Assembly (NCBI RefSeq): GCF_048569485.1
Contig: NC_134361.1
Location: forward strand, 167,379,758 to 167,443,757
Origin: Anomaloglossus baeobatrachus
Lineage: Eukaryota; Chordata; Amphibia; Anura; Aromobatidae
Direction: 5' to 3'
DNA: 64,000 nt
Shown here: positions 21,444 to 31,379 of the stretch, piece by piece
How positions within the stretch are numbered: the first letter of the stretch is position 1
Layout of the letters: the number at the start of each line of letters is the position of its first letter
Notes under the pieces: generated by a model
Databases searched by the model: none
What the model saw: the letters and a program-made list of their open reading frames with translations, nothing else
What the model was told of the DNA's origin: nothing
Position numbers and translations under genes: made by a program

Positions 21444-23185
21444 TGCAAGCGAGAAAGGGAATCAGCAATGGCGTTCTCAACCCCCGGTACATGCACTGCC
21501 ACAACCCACGCATTAAGACAAAGGCACCGCAACACAAAGTACCGCAACAAGCGGACCACCGGAGGAGACGCGCCCGACAGGTTATTAATTGCCATGACAA
21601 CTGACATATTATCACAGTGAAAACGAATTTTTCTGTTGCTGAAATGCTCTCCCCAAACGAACACCGCCACCACAATTGGAAAAAACTCCAACAAAGTCAA
21701 ATTCCGCGTAAACCCTGCTTCATGCCAAGCCGCGGGCCACTCTCCCACGCACCATCTGCCGCCGAAGTAAGCTCCAAAGCCCTTACCCCCCGCGGCATCG
21801 GTGAAGAGCTCGCAATCAAAATCATCTAAGACTTCCGCAATCATTAGCGACCGGCCATTGTACTTCTCTAAAAAACTGCCCCATACCGCCAAATCCTCCC
21901 TAAGGTCCCGAGTCAACCTTATGTAATGCCTTGGGGAGCGCGCTCCAGCGGTCGCCGACGCCAACCTTCGTGAGAAAACGCGGCCCATGGGCATGATGCG
22001 GCAAGCAAAATTAAGCTTGCCCAACAAAGACTGGAGGTCCCTCAACTGGATTTTTCTAAGACGCACAGCCGATCCCACCTCTGCCCGCAAAGCTGAGATC
22101 TTTTCTTCAGGCAGCCTGCACTCCATCAACACAGTATCAATAGTGATACCCAAAAAATTCAGACAAGTACACGGGCCTTCCGTCTTATCCTGCGCCAAGG
22201 GGACCCCGAACCGGCCAGACAACCACTGCATCGTCCCCAACAACGTCTGACACACTGCCGACTCAGCGGGGCCGATAAACAAAAAATCGTCGAGATAATG
22301 GATCGCAGACGAGAGCTGCGCCACATCACACACTGCCCATTCTAAAAAGGAACTGAACGCTTCAAAATAAGCGCAAGAAATGGAACACCCCATTGGTAAG
22401 CAACGATCAACAAAATAGGAACCGTCCCAAAAACAACCCAACAGTCGCATACTCTCAGGATGCACCGGCAGCAAGCGGAATGCCGACTCGATGTCCGTCT
22501 TCGCTAGCAATGCTCCCCGACCACATTTCCGAACCCAGCTGACGGCTGCGTCAAACGAAGTATAAACCACCGCACAGAGGTCTGGGTCAATACCATCATT
22601 CACCGACAAACCCTTGGGGAACGACAAATGCTGAATGAGCCGAAATTTGTTCGGCTCCTTCTTTGGGACGACCCCTAACGGAGATACTACCAAATTGGGG
22701 ATGGGGGGGGATGCAAACGGACCCGCCATCCGCCCACAAGCAACCTCCCCAACAAGCTTTTTAGCCACAACCTCTGGGTGTCGCCGCGCCGACAACAAAT
22801 TCTTTAACTGAAACGGAACATGAGGAGGAGGGGGGATCCTGAAACCAACATGAAAACCATCCTCCAACAATACCGCCTTATCCCGCTTGGGGTATCTATT
22901 TAGATAAGGGGCCATCTCGTGAAGCCTCACCGGGCTCACCCCCTTTTCCCAAATCTCCCCCTGCCTTGGGCCTACCCTTCTTAAAGCAACGAGCTGCTCC
23001 ATGGGAGGACCCTCCGCAACCTGAACACTGATGCTTAAACTTGCAGGAGTTCCCAAACTTGCACTGGCTGTCGTTAAACTGCCAGCACACACCTGCCTTC
23101 GCTCCAACACCCCCTGCCTGGGTCCCCGCACCCCCAGCCGTAGTGTGGCCGGCCGACCCGGCCCCCCCGTGAAAGGGCTGACCAT
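21344..23185 (-). CDS. Reverse transcriptase-RNase H of the Ngaro-like element
   Basis: This 613-residue ORF opens with the CCCH-finger region of the gag/RT boundary. The reverse transcriptase follows, with FRLIQHLSFPKG, LAKTDIESAFRLLPV and the catalytic YLDD box (HYLDDFLFIG, about residue 300). The C-terminal part is an RNase H-like domain with CELFTDAAGGKGFGAYF, LTLLEFFPIV and a HCDNMSVV acidic site. The enzyme copies the element RNA into DNA. The C-terminal end overlaps the start of the recombinase ORF by about 100 bp in another frame, an arrangement seen in this group. Confidence 0.88.
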   Translation of the reverse strand: MVSPFTGGPGRPATLRLGVRGPRQGVLERRQVCAGSLTTASASLGTPASLSISVQVAEGPPMEQLVALRRVGPRQGEIWEKGVSPVRLHEMAPYLNRYPKRDKAVLLEDGFHVGFRIPPPPHVPFQLKNLLSARRHPEVVAKKLVGEVACGRMAGPFASPPIPNLVVSPLGVVPKKEPNKFRLIQHLSFPKGLSVNDGIDPDLCAVVYTSFDAAVSWVRKCGRGALLAKTDIESAFRLLPVHPESMRLLGCFWDGSYFVDRCLPMGCSISCAYFEAFSSFLEWAVCDVAQLSSAIHYLDDFLFIGPAESAVCQTLLGTMQWLSGRFGVPLAQDKTEGPCTCLNFLGITIDTVLMECRLPEEKISALRAEVGSAVRLRKIQLRDLQSLLGKLNFACRIMPMGRVFSRRLASATAGARSPRHYIRLTRDLREDLAVWGSFLEKYNGRSLMIAEVLDDFDCELFTDAAGGKGFGAYFGGRWCVGEWPAAWHEAGFTRNLTLLEFFPIVVAVFVWGEHFSNRKIRFHCDNMSVVMAINNLSGASPPVVRLLRYFVLRCLCLNAWVVAVHVPGVENAIADSLSRLQWDRFWSLAPEAESAGSIWPAELLELVFERGVR

Positions 23186-23206
23186 AACGAGCCGGAGCCA
23201 TGACTT

Positions 23207-24970
23207 TTAACCATAAACCAATATCCTTCTGATCCCAACGGATACTGGGCCGCACGGCTTTTCGCTGCCTAAATTGTTCATCGTACCGCAACCAAGTCTG
23301 CCCACCATAAAAATCCTATGAGCTTCCGCTATAGCATCCATGTAGCAGAATAGCCCAGAACAATTATCCGGCGCCTTTTCGCCAACGACGCTAGCTAGGA
23401 TAGCAAAAGCCTGCAACCAGTTAACAAACGTTTGAGGGATCAGCCGCCACCTCCGCTTTTCCTCCTCCTCCTTCTTGCTATCATCCTTCTTTCTCTTATC
23501 CAAATTAAACTTCTCCAAAGGAAGGAGGGAAAAAAAAAAAAAAATTTCCACGTATTCATCCTTCCAAATCTTCTCCTTCACTTCCTTCTTCAAATGCGCC
23601 CCCAGCGGGCCCTCAAAGCAAACGTACACCTCCCCCCTGGCCCTATCATCCAAAATAATCCTATCTCCCTCCTTATCCTTCTCCTTTTGCCCGGGATCCG
23701 CCACACTATCCCCAGCAACCACCTCGCTTCCCGTCGGTACCACACCCACAGCCGATGCTGCCGCCCCAGAATCCGGCACCCACGCTGGGACAGGAGACCC
23801 GGTCGCCCCCTGACTCGTCCTATCCAACTGCGCCAACAAATCACGCACACCCTTCAAAACATTGCTCAGACTACCGACATCAAACCCCGCCGCGCTCGGC
23901 CCCGCGACCCCCATACCACCTATGACGCCCTGCGCCTGGCCCCTGCTCACTCCCGGGGAAACTAAACTAGGTGAGGACGCACACAACATAGAGGAGTACT
24001 CACCAAGCTGCGTCGGTACATGAGACCCACCAGCCGAAAATCCTGACTCCAGACGACGCTCTCCTCCAGAATGGACCAGCACGGAAACGTCTTCGGCAGC
24101 TCGACCAGGGGGGACCTGGGAACCCGCCGCGCTCGACCTTGGTCGGATGACCCGGGAGCAAACCGGATAATGAGATGCAGGATGACTCCCCTCAGATGCC
24201 GACCGTGAAGGCGACCTCCTCCTGGATCGCGACCTCGACCGGGATGGTGCAGGCCCCTGCCGTGCGGGCGAATTTCTCCCCGTCGCTGACCTCCCTGATG
24301 GCGACCCGCTCCTCCGCGTCGAAGGGGACCGGAACCTGGACCGCGACCTCCTCTCTGGCGATGATCTCCGCAGCTGCGATGCCCCACTCCTGGCAGTATC
24401 CTCGAACCCAGCGCGCGCTGTCATCCTGGAAGCTGCATCCATCCTGGGTTCGGCCGGTGATGTTCCTTGCAGAGTCGTATTCCACACTCCCGGACCCGGA
24501 GGCCCCGCAGAAACTCCATCTCCATGCTGTCTAGCAGTCCCCCCGACAGGAGCATCGCCAGGGAGGACCGCCGCCATTTTGGTGTAGCTCAAAGCAGTAG
24601 AGGCAGCTGAGCCGGTCACATGACCCCTGGAGGGACCGCCCACCGCCGCAGGTCCTGAACGCCGAGCAGGATTCCTCCCTCGCCTGCTCCTGCCAGCTGC
24701 TGCAGGTGGATTCTTGTGGTGAGGAGGGTCCCCGGAGGGGCTCCTACGGCGCCGCTGAGGACCAGGAGCAGCATCAGGCGAGAACATCTCCGGTGCCCTC
24801 GCCCTGCGCCCACTCCGGAGCGGTGGGGGGTCAGCTTCAGACACCGCATCCGGACCTCCCAGGATCTCCCTCAACGCTGTCCTGATCGCTGCTCCATCTG
24901 CGCCGCCGGCAGCAGCCCGAAGCTGCTCCAGGAGTCCTGCAGCCGATGCCATCAGATCAGGGGGAGACAA
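23207..24970 (-). CDS. Gag-like ORF of the Ngaro-like element
   Basis: This 587-residue ORF has an Arg/Ser-rich N-terminal half (many RSRSRS-like runs, about residues 180-270). It is followed by a charged segment (DSKKEEEEKRRW) and a conserved domain around FVNWLQAFAILASVVGEK. It is the first ORF of the element, upstream of RT, where DIRS-group elements encode a gag-like nucleic-acid-binding protein. A cysteine/histidine finger (CKFGNSCKFKH) is encoded just downstream, at about 23020-23100. Function is inferred from position and composition. Confidence 0.7.
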   Translation of the reverse strand: MSPPDLMASAAGLLEQLRAAAGGADGAAIRTALREILGGPDAVSEADPPPLRSGRRARAPEMFSPDAAPGPQRRRRSPSGDPPHHKNPPAAAGRSRRGRNPARRSGPAAVGGPSRGHVTGSAASTALSYTKMAAVLPGDAPVGGTARQHGDGVSAGPPGPGVWNTTLQGTSPAEPRMDAASRMTARAGFEDTARSGASQLRRSSPERRSRSRFRSPSTRRSGSPSGRSATGRNSPARQGPAPSRSRSRSRRRSPSRSASEGSHPASHYPVCSRVIRPRSSAAGSQVPPGRAAEDVSVLVHSGGERRLESGFSAGGSHVPTQLGEYSSMLCASSPSLVSPGVSRGQAQGVIGGMGVAGPSAAGFDVGSLSNVLKGVRDLLAQLDRTSQGATGSPVPAWVPDSGAAASAVGVVPTGSEVVAGDSVADPGQKEKDKEGDRIILDDRARGEVYVCFEGPLGAHLKKEVKEKIWKDEYVEIFFFFSLLPLEKFNLDKRKKDDSKKEEEEKRRWRLIPQTFVNWLQAFAILASVVGEKAPDNCSGLFCYMDAIAEAHRIFMVGRLGCGTMNNLGSEKPCGPVSVGIRRILVYG

Positions 24971-24984
24971 GGTGAGGTGACACG

Positions 24985-25215
24985 GGGACCTTCTCTAATG
25001 GTACCTCGCGCCGAAGTAGTGCCCCCCCCTCTCTCCCTGGACATATATACAGCCCCCACCCTGTCCCCTCCCCTGGCCCTATAGATCCACCCCCCCCTAA
25101 ACTCTTGACCCCGCACAAGCCCGCTCTTTCTACAGAAAACATTAACCCCTTGCTGCCCTGCAAAGGTGAGTCATGGGTCACTATGCCCATGGCTCTGCCC
25201 TGGCTCCGTTCAGCC
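24985..25215 (-). repeat. Split direct repeat B, outer copy
   Basis: It matches 18983-19214. It forms the 5' end of the element on the minus strand and is followed directly by about 10 bp of Tc1 sequence. Confidence 0.93.
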
Positions 25216-25739
25216 TGTACCATTATGTAGCATCCACGGAGCCATAGGCTATGTGCGCACGTTGCAATTTTCACGCGGAAACACTGCGTTTTGAACTGCA
25301 GCGTAACTGCATGCGTTCAGCTTCCCCAGCAAAGTCTATGAGAAAGCGGAAAAATCAATGCACACGCTGCGTTTCTAAACGCAGCGTTTTGGATGCCCAA
25401 AATTGCTGCGGAAAAAAAAGCAGCATGTCACTTCTTTTGTGCGTTGTAGCTGCATTCTCCACCCATTGAAATCAATGATGTGGGTCAGAACGCAACCAAA
25501 ATGCACTTGGACTGCATTTTTGTTGCGTTCCGCATGCTTTAAACGCAAGTCTTTTCAGTCTCTCTCTGTCAATGTCGGTCAATCTCTGTCTGTGGATGTC
25601 GGTGAATCTCCCTCTGTCTGTTGGTCGGTCAGTCTCTTTCTCTGTCAGTTGATCGCTCTGTCTGTCTCTCTCTCTCTCTCTCTCTGTCGGTCTCTCTGTC
25701 TGTTTGTCCCTCTCTCTGTCCGTCGGTCAGTCTCCCCCC

Positions 25740-26560
25740 CTCTCTCATACTCACCGTTCCCCGATCACCAGCGCGGCGCTGCACGGCGTTCACACTGCTC
25801 CGGCGGCTTTTCCTCTTTTGAAAATGCCGGCCGCTCATTATTCAATCTCGTATTCCCTGCTTTGCCCACCCACCGGCGCCTATGATTGGTTTCAGTCAGA
25901 CATGCCCCCACGCTGAGTGACAGCTGTCTCACTTCAACCAATCACAGCCGCAGATGGGCGGGTCTATATCGTGCAGTAAAATAAATAAATAAAAAAAACC
26001 GGCATGCGGTCACCCCCCAATTTTGATACCAGCCAAGCTAAAGCCACACGGCTGAAGGCTGGTATTCTCAGGATGGGGAGCGCCACGTTATGGGGAGCCC
26101 CCTAGCCTAACAATATCAGCCAGGAGCCACCCGGAATTGCCGCATCCATTACATGCGACAGACCCGAGACTTTACCCGGCTTATCCCGAATTGCCCTGGT
26201 GCGGTGGCAATCGGGGTAATAAGGGGTTAATGGCAGAAGTCCATAGCTGCCACTAAGTCCTAGGTTAATCATGACAGGCGTCTCCCCGAGATACCTTCCA
26301 TAATTAACCTGTAAGTGAAAGTAAATAAACACACCCGAAAAAATAATTTATTTGGAATAAAAGACAAAAAAACACCCTCTTTCACCACTTTATTAAAATC
26401 CCCAAATACCCCTCCAGGTCCGGCGTAATCCAGAGGTCCCGCGACGCATCCAGCTCTGCTACATGAAGCTGACAGGAGCGGCAGTAGAACACCGCCGCTC
26501 TTGTGAGCTCCACTCAGCAACTGAAGTGAATCGCTCTGTCAGCGGGGACGTCACTGAGGT
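25740..26560 (-). repeat. Shared core module, copy 2 (reversed)
   Basis: It contains the same CCAAT palindrome, the GGTTAATCATG..CATAATTAACC palindrome and the CCACTTTATTAAAATCCCC stretch as copy 1, on the opposite strand. Confidence 0.8.
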
Positions 26561-26574
26561 AATGCCGGTGTGTG

Positions 26575-27245
26575 TGTAGTGATGATGAGGGTTGTAGTGT
26601 CGGGATGTGTGCGGGGATGTTGGCGGTAATGTCGGGTTGTGTGCGGGGATGTCGGGCTGTGTGCGGGGATGTCGGGATGTGTGCGGGGATGTCGGCGGTA
26701 ATGTCAGGATGTGTGCGGGAATGTCGGGTTGTGTGCGGGATGCCGGCGGTAATGTCAGGATGTGTGCGGGGATGTCGGGATGTGTGCGGGGATGTCGGCG
26801 GTAATGTCAGGGTGTGTGCGGGGATGTCGGCGGTAATGTCAGGATGTGTGCGGGGATTTCAGCGGTAATGTCGGGATGTGTGCGGGGATTTCGGGATGTG
26901 TGCGGGGATATTGGCGGTAATGTCAGGATGTGTGCGGGAATGTCGGGTTGTGTGCAGGGATGTTGGCGGTAATGTCGGGTTGTGTGCGGGGATGTCGGGA
27001 TGTGTGCGGGGATGTCGGCGGTAATGTCGGCTTGTGTGCGGGGATGTCGAGTTGTGTGCGGGGATGTCGGGTTGTGTGCGGGGATGTCGGGATGTGTGCG
27101 GGGATGTCGGCGGTAATGTCGGCTTGTGTGCGGGGATGTCGGCGGTAATGTCGGGATGTGTGCGAGGATGTCGGGTTGTGTGCGGGGATGTTGGGTTGTG
27201 TGCGGGGATGTCGGGTTGTGTGCGGGGATGTCGGGATGTGTGTGG
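26575..27245. repeat. Minisatellite of GTGTGCGGGGATGTCGG units
   Basis: About 20-bp units (GTGTGCGGGGATGTCGGGAT) are mixed with longer units that add GGCGGTAATGTC. The array yields false ORFs on both strands. Confidence 0.9.
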
Positions 27246-28662
27246 TGAAGATGACAATCGGGACAACACACACAGACAGAGCTGCGGTATGACAAAGAAG
27301 TCGGCAGCTGAATTGCCTGGGAACGCACTGTCAAAAATGCATCCAAAACGCATGCAAAATGCATGGAAAAAGCATCCAAGCGGGTGCGTTCTTTTCCGCA
27401 CTGCAGAGAACGCAACGTGCGCACATAGCCTTAGGGTACTCGTCACCGGGCCAGTGGTTGCTTGGGGTAGCTGTGACTGGCCTGACCCAGTTTCATGACC
27501 CCGTCGGCTACATGATAAATAAGAACAGCAAACGGACAAGTGTCCAATACAGATGGGGATGGAAGGAGGGTGACGGGCCCCTGGGAAGTGTGTCACCAGT
27601 TGCATCGTTAATTGGGGTCTCAGTCTACTCCGCCGCCGACCTTTCCTGCGACTAGTCCTCTCCCAGGGGCAGTACTGGATGGGGAATGGGGATGCTTCGC
27701 AGCACCACCTGCGGTATGCAGCCAAGAACTAGCCGCCGCTGCACAGTCTCTCTCCGAGGCAGGTGTTATGTGCAGCCGGGATGGTATCGCTCCCCACGGG
27801 CATAGCGGAGTACCCCGGGAGGTTGGTGAGAACGGGGGCGGCAGTCCACCGGAGCGCCGGAGCGCAGGGTGGCAGCAGTTACTCACAGAGTCACCAGGTT
27901 CGGGTCCCAGTCACTTTATTTACTGGCTCAGGTGGTATCGCACCCCAGGTGCTGGTCCTCACCATCAGAGACTCCGGTCGCTTCCCGGGCAGGTCAGAGG
28001 CTGGATCCGGTTTGGTAATCTGTGCCCTTTCTCCTCCATGCACAACTCTGTACTCTTCCCCGGTCTCAATCTGCACGGCCGGCATCCTGGGCCTCTCATG
28101 GGTCGGACCTCTATCCCCCTCTCTCAGGCTCCCTCTCTGCTGCCGCACCACAGCCACGCGAACTAGGGCTCTGTACCTCTCTTGTGCCCAGTCCTGTCTC
28201 TCCGGCGACTGCTCCCTTTTAGGCCACGATTACAGGTGCTGGGTCCCGTCTCTCTAGATGTTACTGGCCCCCAGCTTGGTGGAGCTGTCTGTTCGGTGTT
28301 ACATCCAGACAGCTCTGTTCTGCCTCCCTGAAGGCATGACAGCCTCCCCTTCAGGGAGCTGCACCACTGTGCGTCTGCTCTGTCTCGTGTCCAAGCTTAT
28401 TCTGAGGTAAAGTGACACTGTTTTCTACTCCTAACTGCTCATGCCCCCATTTTGCAAGTTGCTATGGCAACCTGGGTCTGCTATGAACTAGCTGAGTCAC
28501 TTCCTGTGTCTGTAGAAACATTATTAACCCTTTCCTAGTGACTGCTTCTCCCTGCTGTATGGTGGTGTGAGGTGTGTGTAGAACTTACTAGATTAGCATC
28601 TTGACCTGCCAGGGAAGGATATAATGATATACCCTGTAGCAACCAGTCTCAGGGGCGCTACA

Positions 28663-29480
28663 ATTACCTTCAGTTTCTTTAGCAAGGCAGTGGTCATCAT
28701 GGAGGTATGTTTGGGATCGTTATCATGTCGGAATATGAAGGGAGGGGATCATGCTCTGCTTCAGTATGTCACAGTACATGTTGGCATACAGTTCATTCTC
28801 TCAATGAACTGTAGCTCCCAAACGACAGCAGCACTTGTGCAGCTCTAAACATGACACTCTCACCACCATGCCTGACTGTAAGCAGGACACATGTATCTTT
28901 GTACTAGACACCTGGTTGCTGCCACACACACTTGACACCATCTGAATCAAATATATTTATCTTGGTCCCTTCAGACCATAGGACATGGTTCCAGTACTCC
29001 ATGTCTTTAGTCTAGTTGTCTTCCTCAAACTGTTTGCGAGCTTTCTTGTGCACCATCTTTAGAAGAGGCTTCCTTCTGGGGTGACAGCCATGCAGACCAA
29101 TGTGATGCCGTTAGCGGTGTATAGTTTGAGCACTGACATGCTGACCTCCCACCTTTTTAACCTCTGCCACAATGCTGGCAGGACTTATGGTTATTTTGAA
29201 AAGACATCCTCTGGATATCACATGCACTCAATGCTGGCAGGACTTATGGTTATTTTGAAAAGACATCCTCTGGATATCACATGCACTCAGCTTCATTGGT
29301 CGACCATGGCGAGACCTGTCCTGAGTGGAACCTGTCTTTCCCCTGTATGGTCTTGGCCACCATGCTGCAGTTCAGTTTCATGGTGGTGACATTCTTCTTA
29401 TAGCCTAGGCCATCTTTATGTAGAGCAACAATTCATTTTTTACAGATCCGCAGAGAATTCTTTGCCATGAGGAGCCATGT
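28663..29480 (-). pseudogene. Tc1-like transposase, N-terminal and central part
   Basis: Read on the minus strand, this part includes a VLWSEGTKIN stretch where intact relatives have WSDETKI, so the first catalytic aspartate is lost. It also includes HDNDPKHTS, where the second aspartate is kept. An internal 59-bp tandem duplication (29172-29230 and 29231-29289) and several frame breaks mark it as dead. The C-terminal part lies at 18421-17730, beyond the inserted elements. The intact protein would cut and paste the element at TA. Confidence 0.82.
29172..29289. repeat. 59-bp tandem duplication in the transposase relic
   Basis: Two near-perfect copies beginning ATGCTGGCAGGACTTATGG start at 29172 and 29231. 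Confidence 0.92.
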
Positions 29481-29852
29481 TGAATTTTCAGTGACCACTA
29501 TGAGGAGGTGTGTGAGTGACAACACCAAATGTAACACACCTGCTCCCCATTCACACCAGAGACCTTGTAACACTAATGAGTCACATAACACCAGGGATGG
29601 GAAAATGGCTACTTGGGTACAGATTGGCCATTTTTATTTCTGGGTGTACTCACTTTTGTTGCCTTTGGTTTTTACTTTAATGGGTGTGTTTTGAGTTATT
29701 TAGAGGATACCAAATTTACACTGTTATACAAGCTGTACACTGACTACTTTTATTGTATAACAAAAGTCATATCTTCAGTGTTGTCCCATGAAAAGATATA
29801 ATAAAATATTTAAAGAAATGTGAGGGGTGTACTCTTGTTTGTGACATATTGT

Positions 29853-31379
29853 ATATATTCTCAACAACGTGAAGGAATAGGTGCGAGTCTGTACACATGA
29901 ATATTATGATTGTATCCATAAGTGGCATAGACATCTGTATCACAGACATCCAGGAAGCATTAAGGAACTACAAAAGCGGAACCCAACAAAGAGTCTGAAG
30001 ATACAGTAAAGAGATGACATCATTTAAAGTAAGAGCACAAGAGAAAACTGACAATAGTTAGGCTATTTCTATACAAATGCTTGAAGTCAGCGCAAACCCA
30101 AACACTACGAAAGAGCAGATACAACCAAATCCACATACATAACCAAGGCATTCAACAAGCAGAAGGTATATTAACTTTATGTGTGCCTCACAAAGCTACA
30201 GCAGTAGTGATGGGTGAGCGTACTCAGCAGTGCTCGGTACTCAATTGAGCATCTTGATGCGCGGGATGTTCGGTACTCAATCCAGTCTCCTGGAACTCAA
30301 GCGCCTGGTGCTCGGGGGCCATGGCGAGTCCTTGACCCGCATGTTTTGTGACTGTTTTCAGCCACTAAATATGTGGGGATTGCCTGCCAAAAATGGTAAA
30401 GCCATAACCATGTTGGCTGCTGGATTTACTGTGATTGACAACATAGCATCATCGGGTTTATATAAGACCTGCTGGCGCTATGCTCAGCGCCCTGTACCCG
30501 GAAATAGTGTAGGGAGAGTTTCTGCTGGAAAAGGTACAGTACGTAATAGCATTACAGTACCTGCTGCTGCAACATTAAAGCAACAGTCTTTTTCAGGGCT
30601 AATTCAAATAGACACTATTCTATAATAATACCGCTCTTAGATGTAATTAGGCTACGTGCGCACACTGCAGTTTTGTTGTCACAAAAAACTTAACCTTTGA
30701 GGCATAAAAACTGCACCAAAACTGGACAATGACCCAGAGAACCTAGAAATGTAAAAAAAAAAAAATGCTTGTAATGATGCTGCGTTTTTGGTGCATTTTG
30801 GGTGCATTTTTGCCAGGTCTGATTTTGGTGCATTTTTTTGCGAAAAATAGTGATGGGTGGCCCAGACTGTAAAGTTTGACCGCCGCAGGTTCAAAGGCAC
30901 CTGAGTGCTGGGCCTAGGCCGGAATTCTCAGGGAATTCCGGGTATTCATTTTGATCGGGCACTAGAGAATTAAAAAAAAAATGTAAAACTAAATTAAAAA
31001 GTAATTAAGCGAGCGTGCTATACTTACCGAGTCTCCAGTACAGCTGTAACTGTAGATCAGATCAAAGTGCACATGCACAGGTGCGCAATTGAGGCCTGTG
31101 TGTGGATGATGCAGGAGGTGTCATGTACAGGGGCTAAGCAAGAGGACCGTGATCCCACAAGATGGCGGATATGTCGAACTGAGAGCAGCGACACCCATTG
31201 GACCGGACCGCCCCCTAGCTGAGTATTGTAAAGGTGTTCCTTACATTAAACAGAGCCTGAGCCCTTATATACAGTATTCTGGAATGCTGTATATAAGGGA
31301 AAACCTGGTGACAGGTTTCCTTTAAACAAGCTGTACAAAATGTACAAAGAGCAGAAATTATACATTTTTTAAAGGGAAT
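29853..31379. other. No gene seen; dispersed repeat fragments
   Basis: From 29853 to about 30190 nothing is recognised. About 30200-30610 includes a short ORF that I cannot assign. About 30650-30845 looks like a MITE fragment (GCTACGTGCGCACACTGCAG). At 31260-31325 a piece resembles one end of the hairpin element at 33293-33871 (CTTATATACAG..TGTATATAAG, then GGTGACAGGTTTCC). Confidence 0.4.

Larger units (their letters stand above)
18422..25215 (-). mobile_element. Ngaro-like tyrosine-recombinase retroelement (DIRS group)
   Basis: Reading the minus strand, the element has the split direct repeats of Ngaro/PAT elements. A 231-bp repeat lies at the 5' end (24985-25215). The coding region follows, then a 465-bp repeat (19216-19679), the 231-bp repeat again (18983-19214), and the 465-bp repeat again (18422-18886). 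Encoded parts in order are a gag-like ORF, RT-RNase H, a tyrosine recombinase and an SGNH hydrolase. The recombinase replaces integrase, and such elements leave no target duplication. It is inserted in the Tc1 relic. It is near whole and looks fairly young, with about one or two possible breaks. Confidence 0.88.
25246..27434. mobile_element. Long MITE-like element with minisatellite and shared core
   Basis: The terminal inverted repeat is GGCTATGTGCGCACGTTGC (left), with GCAACGTGCGCACATAGCC at the right. Inside are a TCTCTGTCTG-rich tract (25560-25740), the reversed core module (25740-26560) and a minisatellite (26575-27245). It is nested in the solo LTR, which continues after 27434. Confidence 0.8.
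25226..28662 (-). mobile_element. Solo LTR in the Tc1 relic, containing a long MITE
   Basis: It starts TGTAGCATCC and ends GGGGCGCTACA. The 4-bp target duplication is atta (25222-25225, 28663-28666), and the Tc1 sequence resumes directly (ATTACCTTCAGTTTC). Native LTR is about 25226-25245 plus 27435-28662. Internally it shares TACTCGTCACCGGGCC with other LTRs of the family. It lies only 10 bp from the Ngaro-like element. Confidence 0.82.
12209..29851 (-). mobile_element. Tc1/mariner-like DNA transposon, split by nested insertions
   Basis: The left end (12209-12334, AATGTGAGTACACCCCTCAC) and the right end (about 29600-29851, GTGAGGGGTGTACTC) form long inverted repeats flanked by TA. Each repeat has two GTGAGTACAC-type sites (near 12223 and 17717 on the left; near 29645 and 29826 on the right), the IR/DR arrangement of Sleeping Beauty-type elements. 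Native sequence is 12209-12334, 17642-17894, 18334-18421, 25216-25225 and 28663-29851, under 2 kb in all. The rest is later insertions. The transposase is on the minus strand and degenerate. Confidence 0.88.

Noticed and set aside
23432-24534. Plus-strand ORFs opposite the gag-like ORF of the Ngaro-like element
   Set aside because: They are shadows of the GC-rich minus-strand coding sequence.
26807-27725. Long Thr/His/Pro-rich ORFs on the minus strand
   Set aside because: They arise from the GTGTGCGGGGATGTCGG minisatellite within a MITE.
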